A DNA stretch of 64,000 nt from Treponema sp. UBA6852 (GCA_002449305.1 DKDI01000045.1:337-64336); one strand, 5' to 3'; positions 15,033 through 25,514 are shown, numbered from the stretch's first letter. The notes: a model not told the origin generated them from the sequence alone. Made by a program: numbers and translations.

Positions 15033-16274
15033 ATGAAACTCTACTCAAAAAAACAGCTTGTAACTTATTCAATTTCAACAGGAATTCTTGCAGCAGCCGC
15101 AGTTTCCGTATTCTTTATTTTTTTCAAAAATGATTCTTCAAAAAAATCCGGCAACGAAATTTCAGCAATAGAAAAAACTCAGTCAGAATCAAAGGAAGAA
15201 ATTCAGCAGACATTTGAAGCGCTTTCTGTTGCAACGGAAAACGCTTCATACACACAGGACGAATTTCAAAATATTTCAGTGTACGAAAAATGCAACGAGG
15301 CAGTTGTAAACATCACTACAAAAGTAATGGGCTACAACTGGTTTTACGAGCCGATAGTAACGGAAAGCGGTTCAGGTTCTGGCTCAATTATCGATAAACG
15401 TGGATACGTTGTAACAAATGTCCATGTAATAGAAAAAGCTTCTGTAATCAATATTTCGCTTGCGGACGGAACAACTTACGAAGGAACTGTTGTAGGTCAG
15501 GACATAGAAAGCGACATTGCTGTTTTAAAATTCGAGCCGGCAAAAGGTGCTGACTTAAAAACAATTTCGTTCGGAAATTCTGAAAGCCTTAAAGTCGGAC
15601 AAAAAGTCATTGCAATCGGAAATCCGTTTGCACTTGAACGCACAATGACAACCGGAATTATTTCAGGGCTTGGTCGTCCAATCCAAAAAAGCGCAAACGT
15701 AATAATCCGAAACATGATTCAAACTGATGCCGCAATCAATCCGGGAAATTCAGGCGGACCTCTTTTAGATAGCCAGGGACGCATGATTGGAATAAACACA
15801 ATGATTTACTCTTCCAGCGGTTCTTCTGCCGGAGTCGGATTTGCAATTCCAGCAAGCACAGCCCGGCGAGTTGTAAGCGACCTTTTAAAATACGGAAAAG
15901 TCAACCGCGGGACAATGAAACTTTCACTCGTCCAAAATACAGCTAGAATTGCAAATTTCGCAGGATATGAAATTTCTTCCGGCATGATTGTAAGCAGCGT
16001 AAAAAAAGGAAGCAAGGCGGATCAAGCGGGAATCAGAGGCGGAACACAGGCAGTACAGTATGGAACTTTTAATCCGCAGACAATTTATCTTGGCGGCGAC
16101 ATCATAACAGAAATCAACGGAATAAAAATTTCAAAGCTTGCGGACTACTACAGCGCAATTGAAGACAAAGTTCCGGGAGACATTGTAACCGTAACAGTTT
16201 ACCGCAACAAAAAATTTGAAAAGCTAAAAGTAGAACTTGAATCATCTACAAATTCACCTAATGCAAGCATATAA
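15033..16274 (+). CDS. htrA: HtrA/DegP-type serine protease
   Basis: Envelope trypsin-like protease with PDZ domain that degrades or refolds damaged proteins, 413 aa from MKLYSKKQ at 15033. Earlier in-frame starts at 14997 (TTG) and 15009 have no ribosome site either; this one gives the normal short cytoplasmic tail before the membrane anchor (VTYSISTGILAAAAVSVFFIFF). Catalytic triad: H in VTNVHVIEK, D in ESDIAVLKF, S in NPGNSGGPLL. A single PDZ region occupies the last 110 residues (GSKADQAGIRGG, GGDIITEINGIKI). The anchor faces it to the periplasm. Confidence 0.9.
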   Translation: MKLYSKKQLVTYSISTGILAAAAVSVFFIFFKNDSSKKSGNEISAIEKTQSESKEEIQQTFEALSVATENASYTQDEFQNISVYEKCNEAVVNITTKVMGYNWFYEPIVTESGSGSGSIIDKRGYVVTNVHVIEKASVINISLADGTTYEGTVVGQDIESDIAVLKFEPAKGADLKTISFGNSESLKVGQKVIAIGNPFALERTMTTGIISGLGRPIQKSANVIIRNMIQTDAAINPGNSGGPLLDSQGRMIGINTMIYSSSGSSAGVGFAIPASTARRVVSDLLKYGKVNRGTMKLSLVQNTARIANFAGYEISSGMIVSSVKKGSKADQAGIRGGTQAVQYGTFNPQTIYLGGDIITEINGIKISKLADYYSAIEDKVPGDIVTVTVYRNKKFEKLKVELESSTNSPNASI

Positions 16275-16396
16275 AAATAAGCTTTAGTTTTTCATCATGG
16301 CAAGTGAATTGTAAAACTGAATAAAAAATACCGGAACGGAAGCGAAAAAGCATAATTGGCGTAATTTGCTGTTTTTTTTGCCGTATGGCATAAAAG

Positions 16397-16437
16397 GAAA
16401 TAACAAAGAGTTTCGAGTAGAAAATCTTTGTTATTTC
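16397..16437 (+). terminator. Stem-loop after htrA, likely terminator
   Basis: GAAATAACAAAGA / TCTTTGTTATTTC, a perfect 13-bp stem with a 15-base loop, followed by TTCC and an A-run rather than T. The rest of the 16275-16576 gap is AT-rich with no gene seen; TAAAAT at 16565-16570 lies 6 bp before the uvrB ATG. Confidence 0.45.
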
Positions 16438-16576
16438 TTCCAACAAAAAAAAATTGCAACCCTAGCCAATTATGATTTTCCGCTGAAAGTGCAGGTATTT
16501 TTTATTGTTCTTCTATAGTATATTCTGCCACACATAAACAATAGATTTTTTTTTATACTTTATCTAAAATAAACAC

Positions 16577-18574
16577 ATGAGAAAATTTCATGTTGTTTCT
16601 CCATTTGAGCCTTCTGGAGATCAGCCAAACGCAATAAAAAAACTTTCAGAAGGATTTTTCCGCGGAGATAAATATCAGACTTTAAAAGGCGTTACAGGAA
16701 GCGGAAAAACTTTCACAATGGCAAAAATAATTGAAGCAGTTCAGCGTCCAACTTTAATTATCAGCCACAACAAAACTCTTTCCGCCCAGCTTTACAGAGA
16801 ATTCAAAACATTTTTTCCAGACAATGCCGTAGAATATTTTGTAAGCTACTACGATTATTACCAGCCGGAAGCCTATGTTCCTGCGCGCGATTTATATATA
16901 GAAAAAGACGCTTCCATAAACAAAGAAATCGACAAGCTTCGTCTCGCCGCAACTTACGCATTGATGGAACGCCGCGATGTAATTATCGTTGCAACCGTCA
17001 GCTGCATTTACGGACTTGGAATGCCAGACCTTTACAAGGAAATGCGGATTCATGTTGAAAAAGGAAATGAGCTTGACACGCACGAAATCGCATCAAAGCT
17101 TATTTCAATTCAGTATGAACGAAACGATATGATTCTTGAGCGCGGAAAATTCAGAATCAAAGGCGACACAATTGAAGTTTTTCCGCCTTACATGGAAACA
17201 GACGAGGCTTACAAAATTGAACTCGACTTTGACCAGATTTCACGCATAAAAAGATTCAACGCAATTTCTGGAGAAACAATAGAGGAACTTGATGAGCTTC
17301 AGCTTTACCCTGCCAAGCACTTTGTTGTTCCGCGTGATCAGATGGCAAACGTTACAGAAAAAATTCAGGCTGAACTTGATTTACGGCTTGAAGAGCTTCG
17401 TTCCGCCGGAAAAATTCTTGAAGCCGAGCGTTTAAAAACACGTACAACTTACGACCTTGAAATGATGAAAGAAATGGGCTATTGCTCTGGAATCGAAAAT
17501 TATTCAGGGCCGATTTCCGGACGCAAAAGAGGAGATCCGCCAGCAACTTTGCTTCATTATTTTCCTGATGATTTTCTTTGCATGATTGACGAGGCTCACG
17601 TTTCTGTTCCGCAGATTGGGGCAATGTATGAAGGAGATCGAGCGCGCAAACAAAATTTAATTGACTTTGGATTCAGACTTCCAAGCGCACTGGACAACCG
17701 CCCTCTTAAAATCGATGAGTTCACAAAAAAAATGAACCAAGTGATTTTTGTGACTGCAACTCCACGCCCGGAAGAAATCAAAAAGTCAACACAGGTCGTA
17801 GAGCAGCTTATCCGCCCAACAGGACTTCTTGATCCAAAAATTGAAGTGCGTCCAAGCGAAGGACAAATGCAGGACATCTTTAAAGAAGTCAGCGAACGTA
17901 TAAAAAAAGGCGAACGTTCATTGATTCTTACTCTTACAAAAAAAATGGCGGAAGATTTGACAGATTATCTTTCCGAGCTGAATTTAAAAGTCAAATACAT
18001 TCATTCTGAAATTGACACATTTGAACGCGTTGAAATTTTAAAAAGTCTGCGCACAGGAGAAACCGATGTTTTAATTGGCATCAACCTTTTGCGCGAAGGA
18101 ATCGACTTGCCGGAAGTTTCGCTGATTGCAATTCTTGACGCAGATAAAATCGGATTTTTAAGAAGCACAACTTCGCTGATTCAGATTATAGGACGAGCCG
18201 CGCGAAATGCTGACGGAACAGTTTTAATGTATGCGGACAGAATGAGCGATGCAATGAAAGAAGCCATTGACGAAACCAAACGCCGACGTTCAATTCAGGA
18301 AGCTTACAACAAAGAACACGGAATTGTTCCAAAGACAATAAAAAAAGCAGTTGAAGATATTCTTGAGCATCAGAAAGAAGACGCAGAACAAGAGGCAAAC
18401 ATAAAACTTGAAGCGTTAAAAAAGAGCGCGAATCTTTTTGTTGCCAGCCAAAGGAAAAAACTTCTTGACTTGATGAAAAAAGAAATGTCAGAAGCAGCCG
18501 ACCGCCTCGACTATGAGCAGGCAGCCGTTTTACGTGATCAGATTATAGAAATAGAAAAAACTTACGGAAAATAA
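16577..18574 (+). CDS. uvrB: Excinuclease ABC subunit B
   Basis: DNA helicase-like subunit of nucleotide excision repair that takes over damage from UvrA and recruits UvrC; 665 aa, full length. Walker A GVTGSGKTFT, the beta-hairpin YYDYYQPEAYVP, CMIDEAH motif II, FVTATPRPEE, and LIGINLLREGIDLPEVSLIAI of the second helicase lobe. The last 35 residues form the UVR motif (LMKKEMSEAADRLDYEQAAVLRDQI) that binds UvrC. No ribosome site is evident. Confidence 0.97.
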   Translation: MRKFHVVSPFEPSGDQPNAIKKLSEGFFRGDKYQTLKGVTGSGKTFTMAKIIEAVQRPTLIISHNKTLSAQLYREFKTFFPDNAVEYFVSYYDYYQPEAYVPARDLYIEKDASINKEIDKLRLAATYALMERRDVIIVATVSCIYGLGMPDLYKEMRIHVEKGNELDTHEIASKLISIQYERNDMILERGKFRIKGDTIEVFPPYMETDEAYKIELDFDQISRIKRFNAISGETIEELDELQLYPAKHFVVPRDQMANVTEKIQAELDLRLEELRSAGKILEAERLKTRTTYDLEMMKEMGYCSGIENYSGPISGRKRGDPPATLLHYFPDDFLCMIDEAHVSVPQIGAMYEGDRARKQNLIDFGFRLPSALDNRPLKIDEFTKKMNQVIFVTATPRPEEIKKSTQVVEQLIRPTGLLDPKIEVRPSEGQMQDIFKEVSERIKKGERSLILTLTKKMAEDLTDYLSELNLKVKYIHSEIDTFERVEILKSLRTGETDVLIGINLLREGIDLPEVSLIAILDADKIGFLRSTTSLIQIIGRAARNADGTVLMYADRMSDAMKEAIDETKRRRSIQEAYNKEHGIVPKTIKKAVEDILEHQKEDAEQEANIKLEALKKSANLFVASQRKKLLDLMKKEMSEAADRLDYEQAAVLRDQIIEIEKTYGK

Positions 18575-18596
18575 ACAGTTCTTTTTTGGGGGACTT

Positions 18597-20918
18597 ATGA
18601 AAGCAAAAAAATTTTTTTTAGCGTATTTTGTTGCATTAGTTTTATTTTTGCCAAATTCTTTTTCACAGGCAAAACAAACGCAATCAAAAAACGGCAGGGC
18701 AATTTCTTTTGTTCCAAAGTTTGAGCTTAAAATAAATGAAAAAGGAATGCCGGGCGCAGTTTCGGGGAAAAGCGCATTGTGCGAAATCAACTCGGTTGTC
18801 TACGAACCGAAAGGTCCGCTTGAGCAAGACACGTTTTTTTATGCAACTGTAACTTACAAAGCGACTGGCGAAAATTATTTTACAGAGCAGACAAAAACTT
18901 CTCCTTTAAACAAGACAGAGGCGAAAATCATAAAAGGCGGCAAAAAAACTCTCGTTGTAAAATACACAAGAACGAAGACTCAAAAAGATGAAGAATCTAA
19001 GGCAGAAAAAAGAAACATAAAACAGGAAAGAGAAATTGAAAAAGCAAAAACGCTCGCAAGCGGCGATTCAGCGCAAGAGCAATGGAAAGGCGCGCCTGCA
19101 ATCTTAAGGCAGACTCCGTTTGAATTTGAAGGCGGAAACGGCACTGTTGAAAATCCGTTCTTAATAAAAACTCCAGAGCAGCTAAACTCAATCAGATTCG
19201 GGCTTGATTTTCATTACAAGCTAATTTCGGACATCAACCTTTCAAAATGGGGCAACTGGATTCCAATCGGCGGAACTCCGTCTTACGGAGGCTCGCACGG
19301 CGGACAAACTTATCAGAAAGCGGATGAAGGCGGCGGAAGGTTCACAGGCTCGCTCGACGGAAACGGACACGTAATCTCAGGAATGACTATAATCGACCAT
19401 AGAGACGACATCTTTATGGGAACAAATGAAGCAGAACGTTCCTATGCGCTTTTCGCAGAAATGATAGCCCCGAAAGATTTCAGGCAAAAACAAAACGGCT
19501 TTATAAAAAATCTCGGAATCGTAAACTACACAATCGATGTGAGCTACACAAATCTAAAATACAAATGCACGCTCAATGCGGCGGCGCTTTCAACATCGGC
19601 GGCAAGCAGAACTTTTGAAAACTGCTATTCTTCAGGCGGAAAAATCAAAATCCGCACAAGCCGGGAAGATGAAGAGGAAACTTTTGTGACAATTTACGCA
19701 GGAGGACTTGTCTCTTCTGCAATCCACACAAAAATCATAAACTGCTACAACACATCTCCAGCCATAATCACAACAAGCGACACAGACTATATAAACACAC
19801 AAATCGGAAGCAAGCGGATGGTTGTGGCAGGCGGAATAACAGCGCAGACAGCGTACAGCGACTTTATCGGCTGCATGAACTCAGGCGAAATTTCAGTTCC
19901 TTACGCAAACTGGGGACTCGCCTCTCTTTCGGCTGGAATCGTGGCAAGAGTTACAATCGACGACGCGCCGGAAAACATTTACAGCGCGCCGCCGTCAGGA
20001 GCAACAAATATAACAAGCTGCTACAACATCGGAACAATCCGCGGAACTTACGTTGGCGGAATCATGGGCTACACAGGAACAGACTGCTACATAAGCGACT
20101 GCTACAATGCGGGAAATCTTGAAATCGACGAGCTGAATCCGAACAAAGAGCCTTCCCTGATAATAAAAGCCGACATCGAGCTTCCAATCTGCAAGATTTT
20201 TAACTACGGCAAAAAATACGTTCACGACAACGGAATAAAAGCTGTTTCAGGCGAAATGTGGACAGATTCTCCAACGCTCGGAAGAAAAATCCTAAAGGCA
20301 ATTCCAGAAGACAAACTTGGAATCAAACCAAGCGTGCCTGAAGCTCCAGTTCAAGTCGGAGAATTTTCAGACGTGATGTCAAACGACATTTTCGCGCATT
20401 CCGTTCCCTGGGCAGTTGAAAAAGGAATCGCAAAGCCTTCGTCAAAAACAAAATTCTCCCCGAACGAGACTTGCACACGCGGACAAGTTCTCACTTACAT
20501 TTACCGCTGGAACGGCTCGCCAAAATCCTCAATAAAAAATCCGTTCAAAGACGTAAAGCCAAGCGACAGTTTTTACAACGCTGCTCTCTGGGCTTACGAA
20601 AAAGGGCTTTTCAAAGGAAGCACGCTCAACGGAAACTCTCCTTGCACACGGGGAGACGCAATCGAATTCTTATGGAAATACACGAATTCCTATCCGATGA
20701 ATCCGGCGGACAATTTTACCGACGTTCCGCGCACGTCAAAATATCATTCTGCCGTCTCCTGGGCTTACTGGATGAGAATTGCGACAGGAATCACACCGAC
20801 AATGTTCGAGCCGGATTCAGCCTGCACAAAAGCGCAAATCGTAACGTTCATTTACAATCTTGAGCACTCGCACTTTATGGACTGGCTAAAAATGGCTTTG
20901 GAACAATCAGAACAATAA
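18597..20918 (+). CDS. SLH-domain surface protein with GLUG-like repeats (copy 1)
   Basis: 773 aa, GGGGGA ribosome site, signal peptide ending ...PNSFSQ-A. After a variable lysine-rich region (about 30-165) comes a conserved PFEFEGGNGTVENPFLIKTPEQL block, which is the entry to a beta-helix with GLUG-like turns (FTGSLDGNGHVISGMTI, NCYSSGGKI, NCYNTSPAI, GCMNSGEI, SCYNIGTIRG, DCYNAGNL). Residues from about 588 hold three SLH domains (FSDV...SVPWAVEKGIAKPSS..FSPNETCTRGQVLTYIYR, and two more). SLH domains usually bind cell-wall polymers; in a spirochaete the ligand is unknown. Strong paralogue of the gene at 23032. Confidence 0.8.
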   Translation: MKAKKFFLAYFVALVLFLPNSFSQAKQTQSKNGRAISFVPKFELKINEKGMPGAVSGKSALCEINSVVYEPKGPLEQDTFFYATVTYKATGENYFTEQTKTSPLNKTEAKIIKGGKKTLVVKYTRTKTQKDEESKAEKRNIKQEREIEKAKTLASGDSAQEQWKGAPAILRQTPFEFEGGNGTVENPFLIKTPEQLNSIRFGLDFHYKLISDINLSKWGNWIPIGGTPSYGGSHGGQTYQKADEGGGRFTGSLDGNGHVISGMTIIDHRDDIFMGTNEAERSYALFAEMIAPKDFRQKQNGFIKNLGIVNYTIDVSYTNLKYKCTLNAAALSTSAASRTFENCYSSGGKIKIRTSREDEEETFVTIYAGGLVSSAIHTKIINCYNTSPAIITTSDTDYINTQIGSKRMVVAGGITAQTAYSDFIGCMNSGEISVPYANWGLASLSAGIVARVTIDDAPENIYSAPPSGATNITSCYNIGTIRGTYVGGIMGYTGTDCYISDCYNAGNLEIDELNPNKEPSLIIKADIELPICKIFNYGKKYVHDNGIKAVSGEMWTDSPTLGRKILKAIPEDKLGIKPSVPEAPVQVGEFSDVMSNDIFAHSVPWAVEKGIAKPSSKTKFSPNETCTRGQVLTYIYRWNGSPKSSIKNPFKDVKPSDSFYNAALWAYEKGLFKGSTLNGNSPCTRGDAIEFLWKYTNSYPMNPADNFTDVPRTSKYHSAVSWAYWMRIATGITPTMFEPDSACTKAQIVTFIYNLEHSHFMDWLKMALEQSEQ

Positions 20919-20987
20919 AAATGGAAAAAACGGTCACTTAGCCAATCAGAAAAGGCAAAAACGAAAAAATTAAATATGGAGAATAAA

Positions 20988-22973
20988 ATGAAAAAAACAG
21001 CTTTCAGGATTTTTATCTTAACAGGCGCGATGATATTTACTTTGCAGAATTCTTTTGCGCAAAAGCGAAGCCCAGCTTATGTCTGGCCAGAAAACACAAC
21101 AGGAGATTATCCTTACTACACTCAGGCGCAGGCGGATTTTTTGTGTTCCGACATAAACCAGACAACGCTTGTAATCACAGATGAAAAAATCAAAAAAACA
21201 GGAATAAATCCTGACAACAAAGAAAAAATAAGCCGTTATCTTAATGAAACAACAACTCCAGAAGAGCGCGCAAGAATAAAAACAATAATTCTCGATGTTG
21301 CAAATCCTGATGTAGAACCATTATTCGCATACGACTATAAAATGAACTGGGCGCATGTTTATCCGCGAAATTTAAAAAATCTGTGGCTTAGTCCAAAAGT
21401 CGATGTAAGAAAATTTCTCAAAGAAGTTATAGATGTAAAAATAAAATCAATGTTCGCATCAACAAACGCGCCTATGAATTCCTGGGACTGCACGCTTTTC
21501 GTTCCTGAAAATCAGCTTCCAAAAGGAATGAGAGGAATTTTTGAAAATCCTGATGACCCGCTTTCAAGATATCTTCTTCTTAGGTTCAAGACAAAAACTT
21601 ATTCAGGAGATGTTTTTTCAGCCGTAAAACTTGGAGACAAGGCGACAAAACTGCATTGCAATAATCACGTTTATGATGAAAGGCTTGCCACAATTGATAA
21701 ACTTTACAAAAAATCAACCTGCAAAAACATCAACAAATATTATTATTCCTGCGAATTCTGCGGAAAATGCGAATACAATCCGAATCATACATTTTCATAC
21801 GAATTTTCTGAAGACAAGCCAGAACCAATTGAAGACGGAAGATTCTACGGACATCATTTTATCGACCACAAAATCACAAAAGAAAATTTCATCGGAATAA
21901 ATTCAAGAGGAGAACGCGTCTATTGGAAATCCTGCTCACAATGCGGAAACAACGTAAAAGACTGCAACAGTTCTCCGAAAATTTTTAACAGGGCAACATT
22001 TGACTTTGCTCTTGGAACAGGCATGGACGGAACTTACGAGCAATACATGGAAATTATTACAAAGCAATGGAACACAGTTTATAAAGATGAAGCGCTGGAA
22101 AACGCTTCGCTTGAATTTGACGGGCCGAATTCCTTTGCAGTTCTTGATAAAGTTGCAAAGGCAAAAGTCAGCGGCAAGGCAGAAAACGACGTGAACTGGG
22201 CTTTTCAAAACGGCTTGGTTGTCGAAAAACTTTTTGGAAACGACTACACGGCAAAAATCACAAAGCTGCAGTGCGCATCTCTCGCGGTTAATCTCGCAGA
22301 AAAACTGACTGGAAAAGAAATCACGCCAGTTTCAAAGCTTGCTTTTCCAGACACAGAAAATATTTACGCAAGAAAAGCCGCAGCAGCTGGAATTGCAAAA
22401 CCATCAGGAGCTTTTAATCCAAACGCAATTTTGAGCCGTCAGCAAATGGCGACATATTTTTACCGCGCGCTTCAATACGTAAAAAAGAATTCCCGCATCA
22501 AGTACACGCCCTACACTCCAAAGCTCGAAAAATATAGCGACAACGCGCAAATTGCAAAATGGGCAAGAGAAGCGATGGGCTTTATGGACACTCTCGGCTT
22601 GATTGAAAAACCTTCTAAAAAAACAATTTCGCCGGAAGCTCCTTGCACAATTGAAAACGCAATTGCTACAGCGAGCAAAAGTTTTTATGCGGATAAAATC
22701 GGATGGTATCAGGCACGAACAGTTGTGGAAGCAGACGCAAGATTCTATTCTTCAAACAGAACTGCCCAGCATTTTTTAGACAGTGCTCTTTCAGGCAATG
22801 ACTGGGGCGGCTGGCTTAGATACGTTTACACGGGCGGAACACGCATCTGGGTTACAGGTCCAAGAGTCGGAAGCTCCAGAGATTACGCAAGGCATTATCC
22901 GACAAAAAATCCGTACAACGGCGAGACAATATATGTGATTGCAGAAGATTTCTTGCCGATAAAAGCGGATTAA
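20988..22973 (+). CDS. Secreted SLH-domain protein with CxxC pairs
   Basis: 661 aa from MKKTAFRI at 20988, picked for the GGAG 8 bases upstream; signal peptide ends ...NSFAQ-K. The N-terminal 250 residues match no family I know. Cysteine pairs CEFCGKC (about 250) and CSQCGNNVKDC (about 315) suggest a metal-binding or disulphide knuckle. Residues about 400-560 contain SLH-like units (VNWAFQNGLVVEKLFG, AFPDTENIYARKAAAAGIAKPSGAFNPNAILSRQQMATYFYR). It sits between two homologous SLH genes with short gaps, probably one transcription unit. Confidence 0.7.
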   Translation: MKKTAFRIFILTGAMIFTLQNSFAQKRSPAYVWPENTTGDYPYYTQAQADFLCSDINQTTLVITDEKIKKTGINPDNKEKISRYLNETTTPEERARIKTIILDVANPDVEPLFAYDYKMNWAHVYPRNLKNLWLSPKVDVRKFLKEVIDVKIKSMFASTNAPMNSWDCTLFVPENQLPKGMRGIFENPDDPLSRYLLLRFKTKTYSGDVFSAVKLGDKATKLHCNNHVYDERLATIDKLYKKSTCKNINKYYYSCEFCGKCEYNPNHTFSYEFSEDKPEPIEDGRFYGHHFIDHKITKENFIGINSRGERVYWKSCSQCGNNVKDCNSSPKIFNRATFDFALGTGMDGTYEQYMEIITKQWNTVYKDEALENASLEFDGPNSFAVLDKVAKAKVSGKAENDVNWAFQNGLVVEKLFGNDYTAKITKLQCASLAVNLAEKLTGKEITPVSKLAFPDTENIYARKAAAAGIAKPSGAFNPNAILSRQQMATYFYRALQYVKKNSRIKYTPYTPKLEKYSDNAQIAKWAREAMGFMDTLGLIEKPSKKTISPEAPCTIENAIATASKSFYADKIGWYQARTVVEADARFYSSNRTAQHFLDSALSGNDWGGWLRYVYTGGTRIWVTGPRVGSSRDYARHYPTKNPYNGETIYVIAEDFLPIKAD

Positions 22974-23031
22974 AACTTTTGCTAAAAATGACTTTGGAAT
23001 AATTAGGTTGAAAAATATTATGGAGGAAAAA

Positions 23032-25134
23032 ATGAAAAAATCAATTTTCAAGACCGTTATCTTAATCAGCGCGCTTGTGCTTGCAGCAGCTCCAGTTTTC
23101 TCACAAGCGAAAAGAACACAAAGCAAGCAGACGCAACAGCAAAGACAACCGCAAACGCAGATAAAGAGAACTCCGTCCACAGCGCAGAAAAAGACGACAT
23201 CAACACAATCGTACTGGGATGGCGCGCCGGCAGTTTTAAAGGAAACTCCGTTCAAATTTGAAGGCGGAACTGGCACGCTCAAAGATCCATATTTAATCAA
23301 AACAGCAGAGCAGCTCAACTCCGTCAGATTCGGACTTTCAAAGCACTACAAGCTGATTGCCGACATCGACCTTTCAAAATGGGGAAACTGGATTCCACTC
23401 GGAGGAACTCCAGCCTATGGCGGCTCTTGGATAAAAAAATATCCTCAAGCAGCAGATGCAGGATGCGGAGAATTCACAGGTTCTTTTGACGGAAACGGCC
23501 ATGTAATTTCTGGAATGACGATAATCGACCACAATGACGACATCTTTATGGGAGAAGCCGAGGCAACACGCGCATACGCTCTTTTCGGAGCAATATTTCC
23601 AGAAAACAATTCATTCATTAGAAATCTCGGCGTTGTGAACTACACAATCGACATCAGCCACACAAAAATGAAATACAATTGCGACCTTCGGGTGGCGGCG
23701 ATTTCAAACTATGCGGCAGGCTTAATCGTAGAAAACTGCTACACTTCCGGCGGAAAAATCAAAGTGCATACAGGACGTGCAGGCAACCAAACCAGCAGAG
23801 TATATGTAATGGCAGGTGGAATGTTCACAGAAATTGAAGACTCAAGAATCACAAACTGCTACAACTCATCTCCAATCATCATAACAACAAGTGACACAGA
23901 CTACATGAACTATAATTACACAACCACAACAAGGCAGCTTGGAGAGCTTCGTTCTGCACGGGCTGGAGGAATTGCAATGCAGATGATGTACACACACATC
24001 ACAGGCTGCATGAACGCAGGCGAAGTTACAGTTCCTTACGCAAACTTTGGATACGGAAATTCACTTGCAGGAGGGATTGTGGGAAAAGTTGTATGCCTTG
24101 GCCAGCAACTCATTCACGGCTTGTCTCCAGAAGTGGCAAGCACCATAACAAGCTGCTACAATATCGGAAAAATTACAGGAACTTATGCCACAGGAATTTT
24201 GGGATTCACAAGCACCGACTGCTACATAAGCGACTGCTACAATGTGGGCGAACTTATTCTTGACGAAGACAATCCGCAAAAAGACTATATTCCAACATTC
24301 AAAGATGACATAATAGTTCAAGAGTGCAATATCCTTGAATACGGAAAAAAATACGTTCACGACAACGGAATAAAAGTTGTTCATGGCAGCAGATGGATAG
24401 ATTCTCCAACGCTCGGAAGAAAAATCCTTAAAGCAATTCCAGAAGACAAGCTCGGAATCAAGCCAAGCAAACCGGAAGAAGCAACACAAATCGCAGGATT
24501 TACAGATGTGAAGTCTAGCGATGATTTTGCGCGCTCTGTTCCTTGGGCAGTTGAAAAAGGAATCGCAAAGCCTTCATCAAAAACAACATTCTCGCCGAAC
24601 GCCCCTTGCACAAGAGGACAAGTTGTTACGTACATTTACCGCTGGCAAGGTTCTCCAAAAGTTTCAGGCAAAAATCCATTCAAAGATGTAAAGCCAAGCG
24701 ACACTTTCTATAACGCGGCACTTTGGGCTTACAAAAACGGATTTTTAGACGGAAACACATTCAACGGAAAATCTCCTTGCACAAGAGGAGACGCTCTTGA
24801 AATCTTGTGGAAATGTTCAGGCTCAATGGAGATGATTGCGATTGACAACTTTACTGATGTTCCGCGCTCGTCAAAATATCAGCAGCCGGTTTCCTGGGCA
24901 TACTACGGCGCAATTGCAAAACCAATCACAAAAACAACGTTCGAGCCAGAAAGCGTCTGCACAAAAGGCCAGATTGTAACGTTCATTTATCAAGTTGAGC
25001 ACACAGGATTAAAGGACTGGATGGATACGACACAGAAAAATGCGAATTCGAATTCAAGTCAAATCGATAATATACTTGAAAGCACACTCAAAGAAATGGG
25101 CTTGGAAAATCTTCTAAACGGAAATCAGTTCTAG
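23032..25134 (+). CDS. SLH-domain surface protein with GLUG-like repeats (copy 2)
   Basis: 700 aa from the ATG at 23032 (GGAGG before it); signal peptide ends ...APVFSQ-A. The same plan as the gene at 18597: a short Gln/Thr-rich linker, the PFKFEGGTGTLKDPYLIKTAEQL block, GLUG-like turns (FTGSFDGNGHVISGMTI, SCYNIGKITGTYATGI, DCYNVGEL) and three C-terminal SLH domains. Long stretches are near-identical to copy 1, for instance SPTLGRKILKAIPEDKLGIK and VPWAVEKGIAKPSSKT. It ends in a unique tail after the last SLH domain. No clear terminator before the rpmB promoter. Confidence 0.8.
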   Translation: MKKSIFKTVILISALVLAAAPVFSQAKRTQSKQTQQQRQPQTQIKRTPSTAQKKTTSTQSYWDGAPAVLKETPFKFEGGTGTLKDPYLIKTAEQLNSVRFGLSKHYKLIADIDLSKWGNWIPLGGTPAYGGSWIKKYPQAADAGCGEFTGSFDGNGHVISGMTIIDHNDDIFMGEAEATRAYALFGAIFPENNSFIRNLGVVNYTIDISHTKMKYNCDLRVAAISNYAAGLIVENCYTSGGKIKVHTGRAGNQTSRVYVMAGGMFTEIEDSRITNCYNSSPIIITTSDTDYMNYNYTTTTRQLGELRSARAGGIAMQMMYTHITGCMNAGEVTVPYANFGYGNSLAGGIVGKVVCLGQQLIHGLSPEVASTITSCYNIGKITGTYATGILGFTSTDCYISDCYNVGELILDEDNPQKDYIPTFKDDIIVQECNILEYGKKYVHDNGIKVVHGSRWIDSPTLGRKILKAIPEDKLGIKPSKPEEATQIAGFTDVKSSDDFARSVPWAVEKGIAKPSSKTTFSPNAPCTRGQVVTYIYRWQGSPKVSGKNPFKDVKPSDTFYNAALWAYKNGFLDGNTFNGKSPCTRGDALEILWKCSGSMEMIAIDNFTDVPRSSKYQQPVSWAYYGAIAKPITKTTFEPESVCTKGQIVTFIYQVEHTGLKDWMDTTQKNANSNSSQIDNILESTLKEMGLENLLNGNQF

Positions 25135-25155
25135 CTGCAGGATTCAATATAATCA

Positions 25156-25184
25156 TTGACACAAGTATGTTTTTTCTATATCAT
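25156..25184 (+). promoter_or_regulatory. Sigma-70 promoter of rpmB
   Basis: TTGACA (25156-25161), 17-bp spacer, TATCAT (25179-25184). A leader of about 35 bases follows with TTAGGTAGGT before the ATG. Confidence 0.7.
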
Positions 25185-25225
25185 ATTTGCACTGTTAGGA
25201 ACAAATTTTTAGGTAGGTACGAGAT

Positions 25226-25456
25226 ATGTCAAGATCATGTGATGTCTGCGGAAAACATTCAATGCACGGTAACAGAGTAAGCAAATCATACAATCATACA
25301 CGCCGTCAGTGGAAGCCAAATCTTTTGAAGATTAAGACAGAAATCGACGGAACAACAAGAACAATCAAAGTTTGCACTCAGTGTCTCCGCTCTGGATTCA
25401 TTACAAAGAAAATCAATGTAACTCCTGCAAACGCAGGCGCAAACAAAGCTGAATAG
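25226..25456 (+). CDS. rpmB: 50S ribosomal protein L28
   Basis: 76 aa. MSRSCDVCGKHSMHGNRVSKS with a conserved HTRRQWKPNL region and CTQCLRSGF is the L28 pattern; the two CxxC pairs form the zinc-ribbon version. Single-gene unit between its own promoter and terminator. Confidence 0.96.
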   Translation: MSRSCDVCGKHSMHGNRVSKSYNHTRRQWKPNLLKIKTEIDGTTRTIKVCTQCLRSGFITKKINVTPANAGANKAE

Positions 25457-25484
25457 TTTTAACCTAAAAAGCTAGAACTTGAAG

Positions 25485-25514
25485 AAGGCTGCCAAAATCT
25501 GGCAGTCTTTTTTT
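25485..25514 (+). terminator. Terminator of rpmB
   Basis: AGGCTGCCA / TGGCAGTCT stem with an AAATC loop and a T7 run. Confidence 0.9.
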
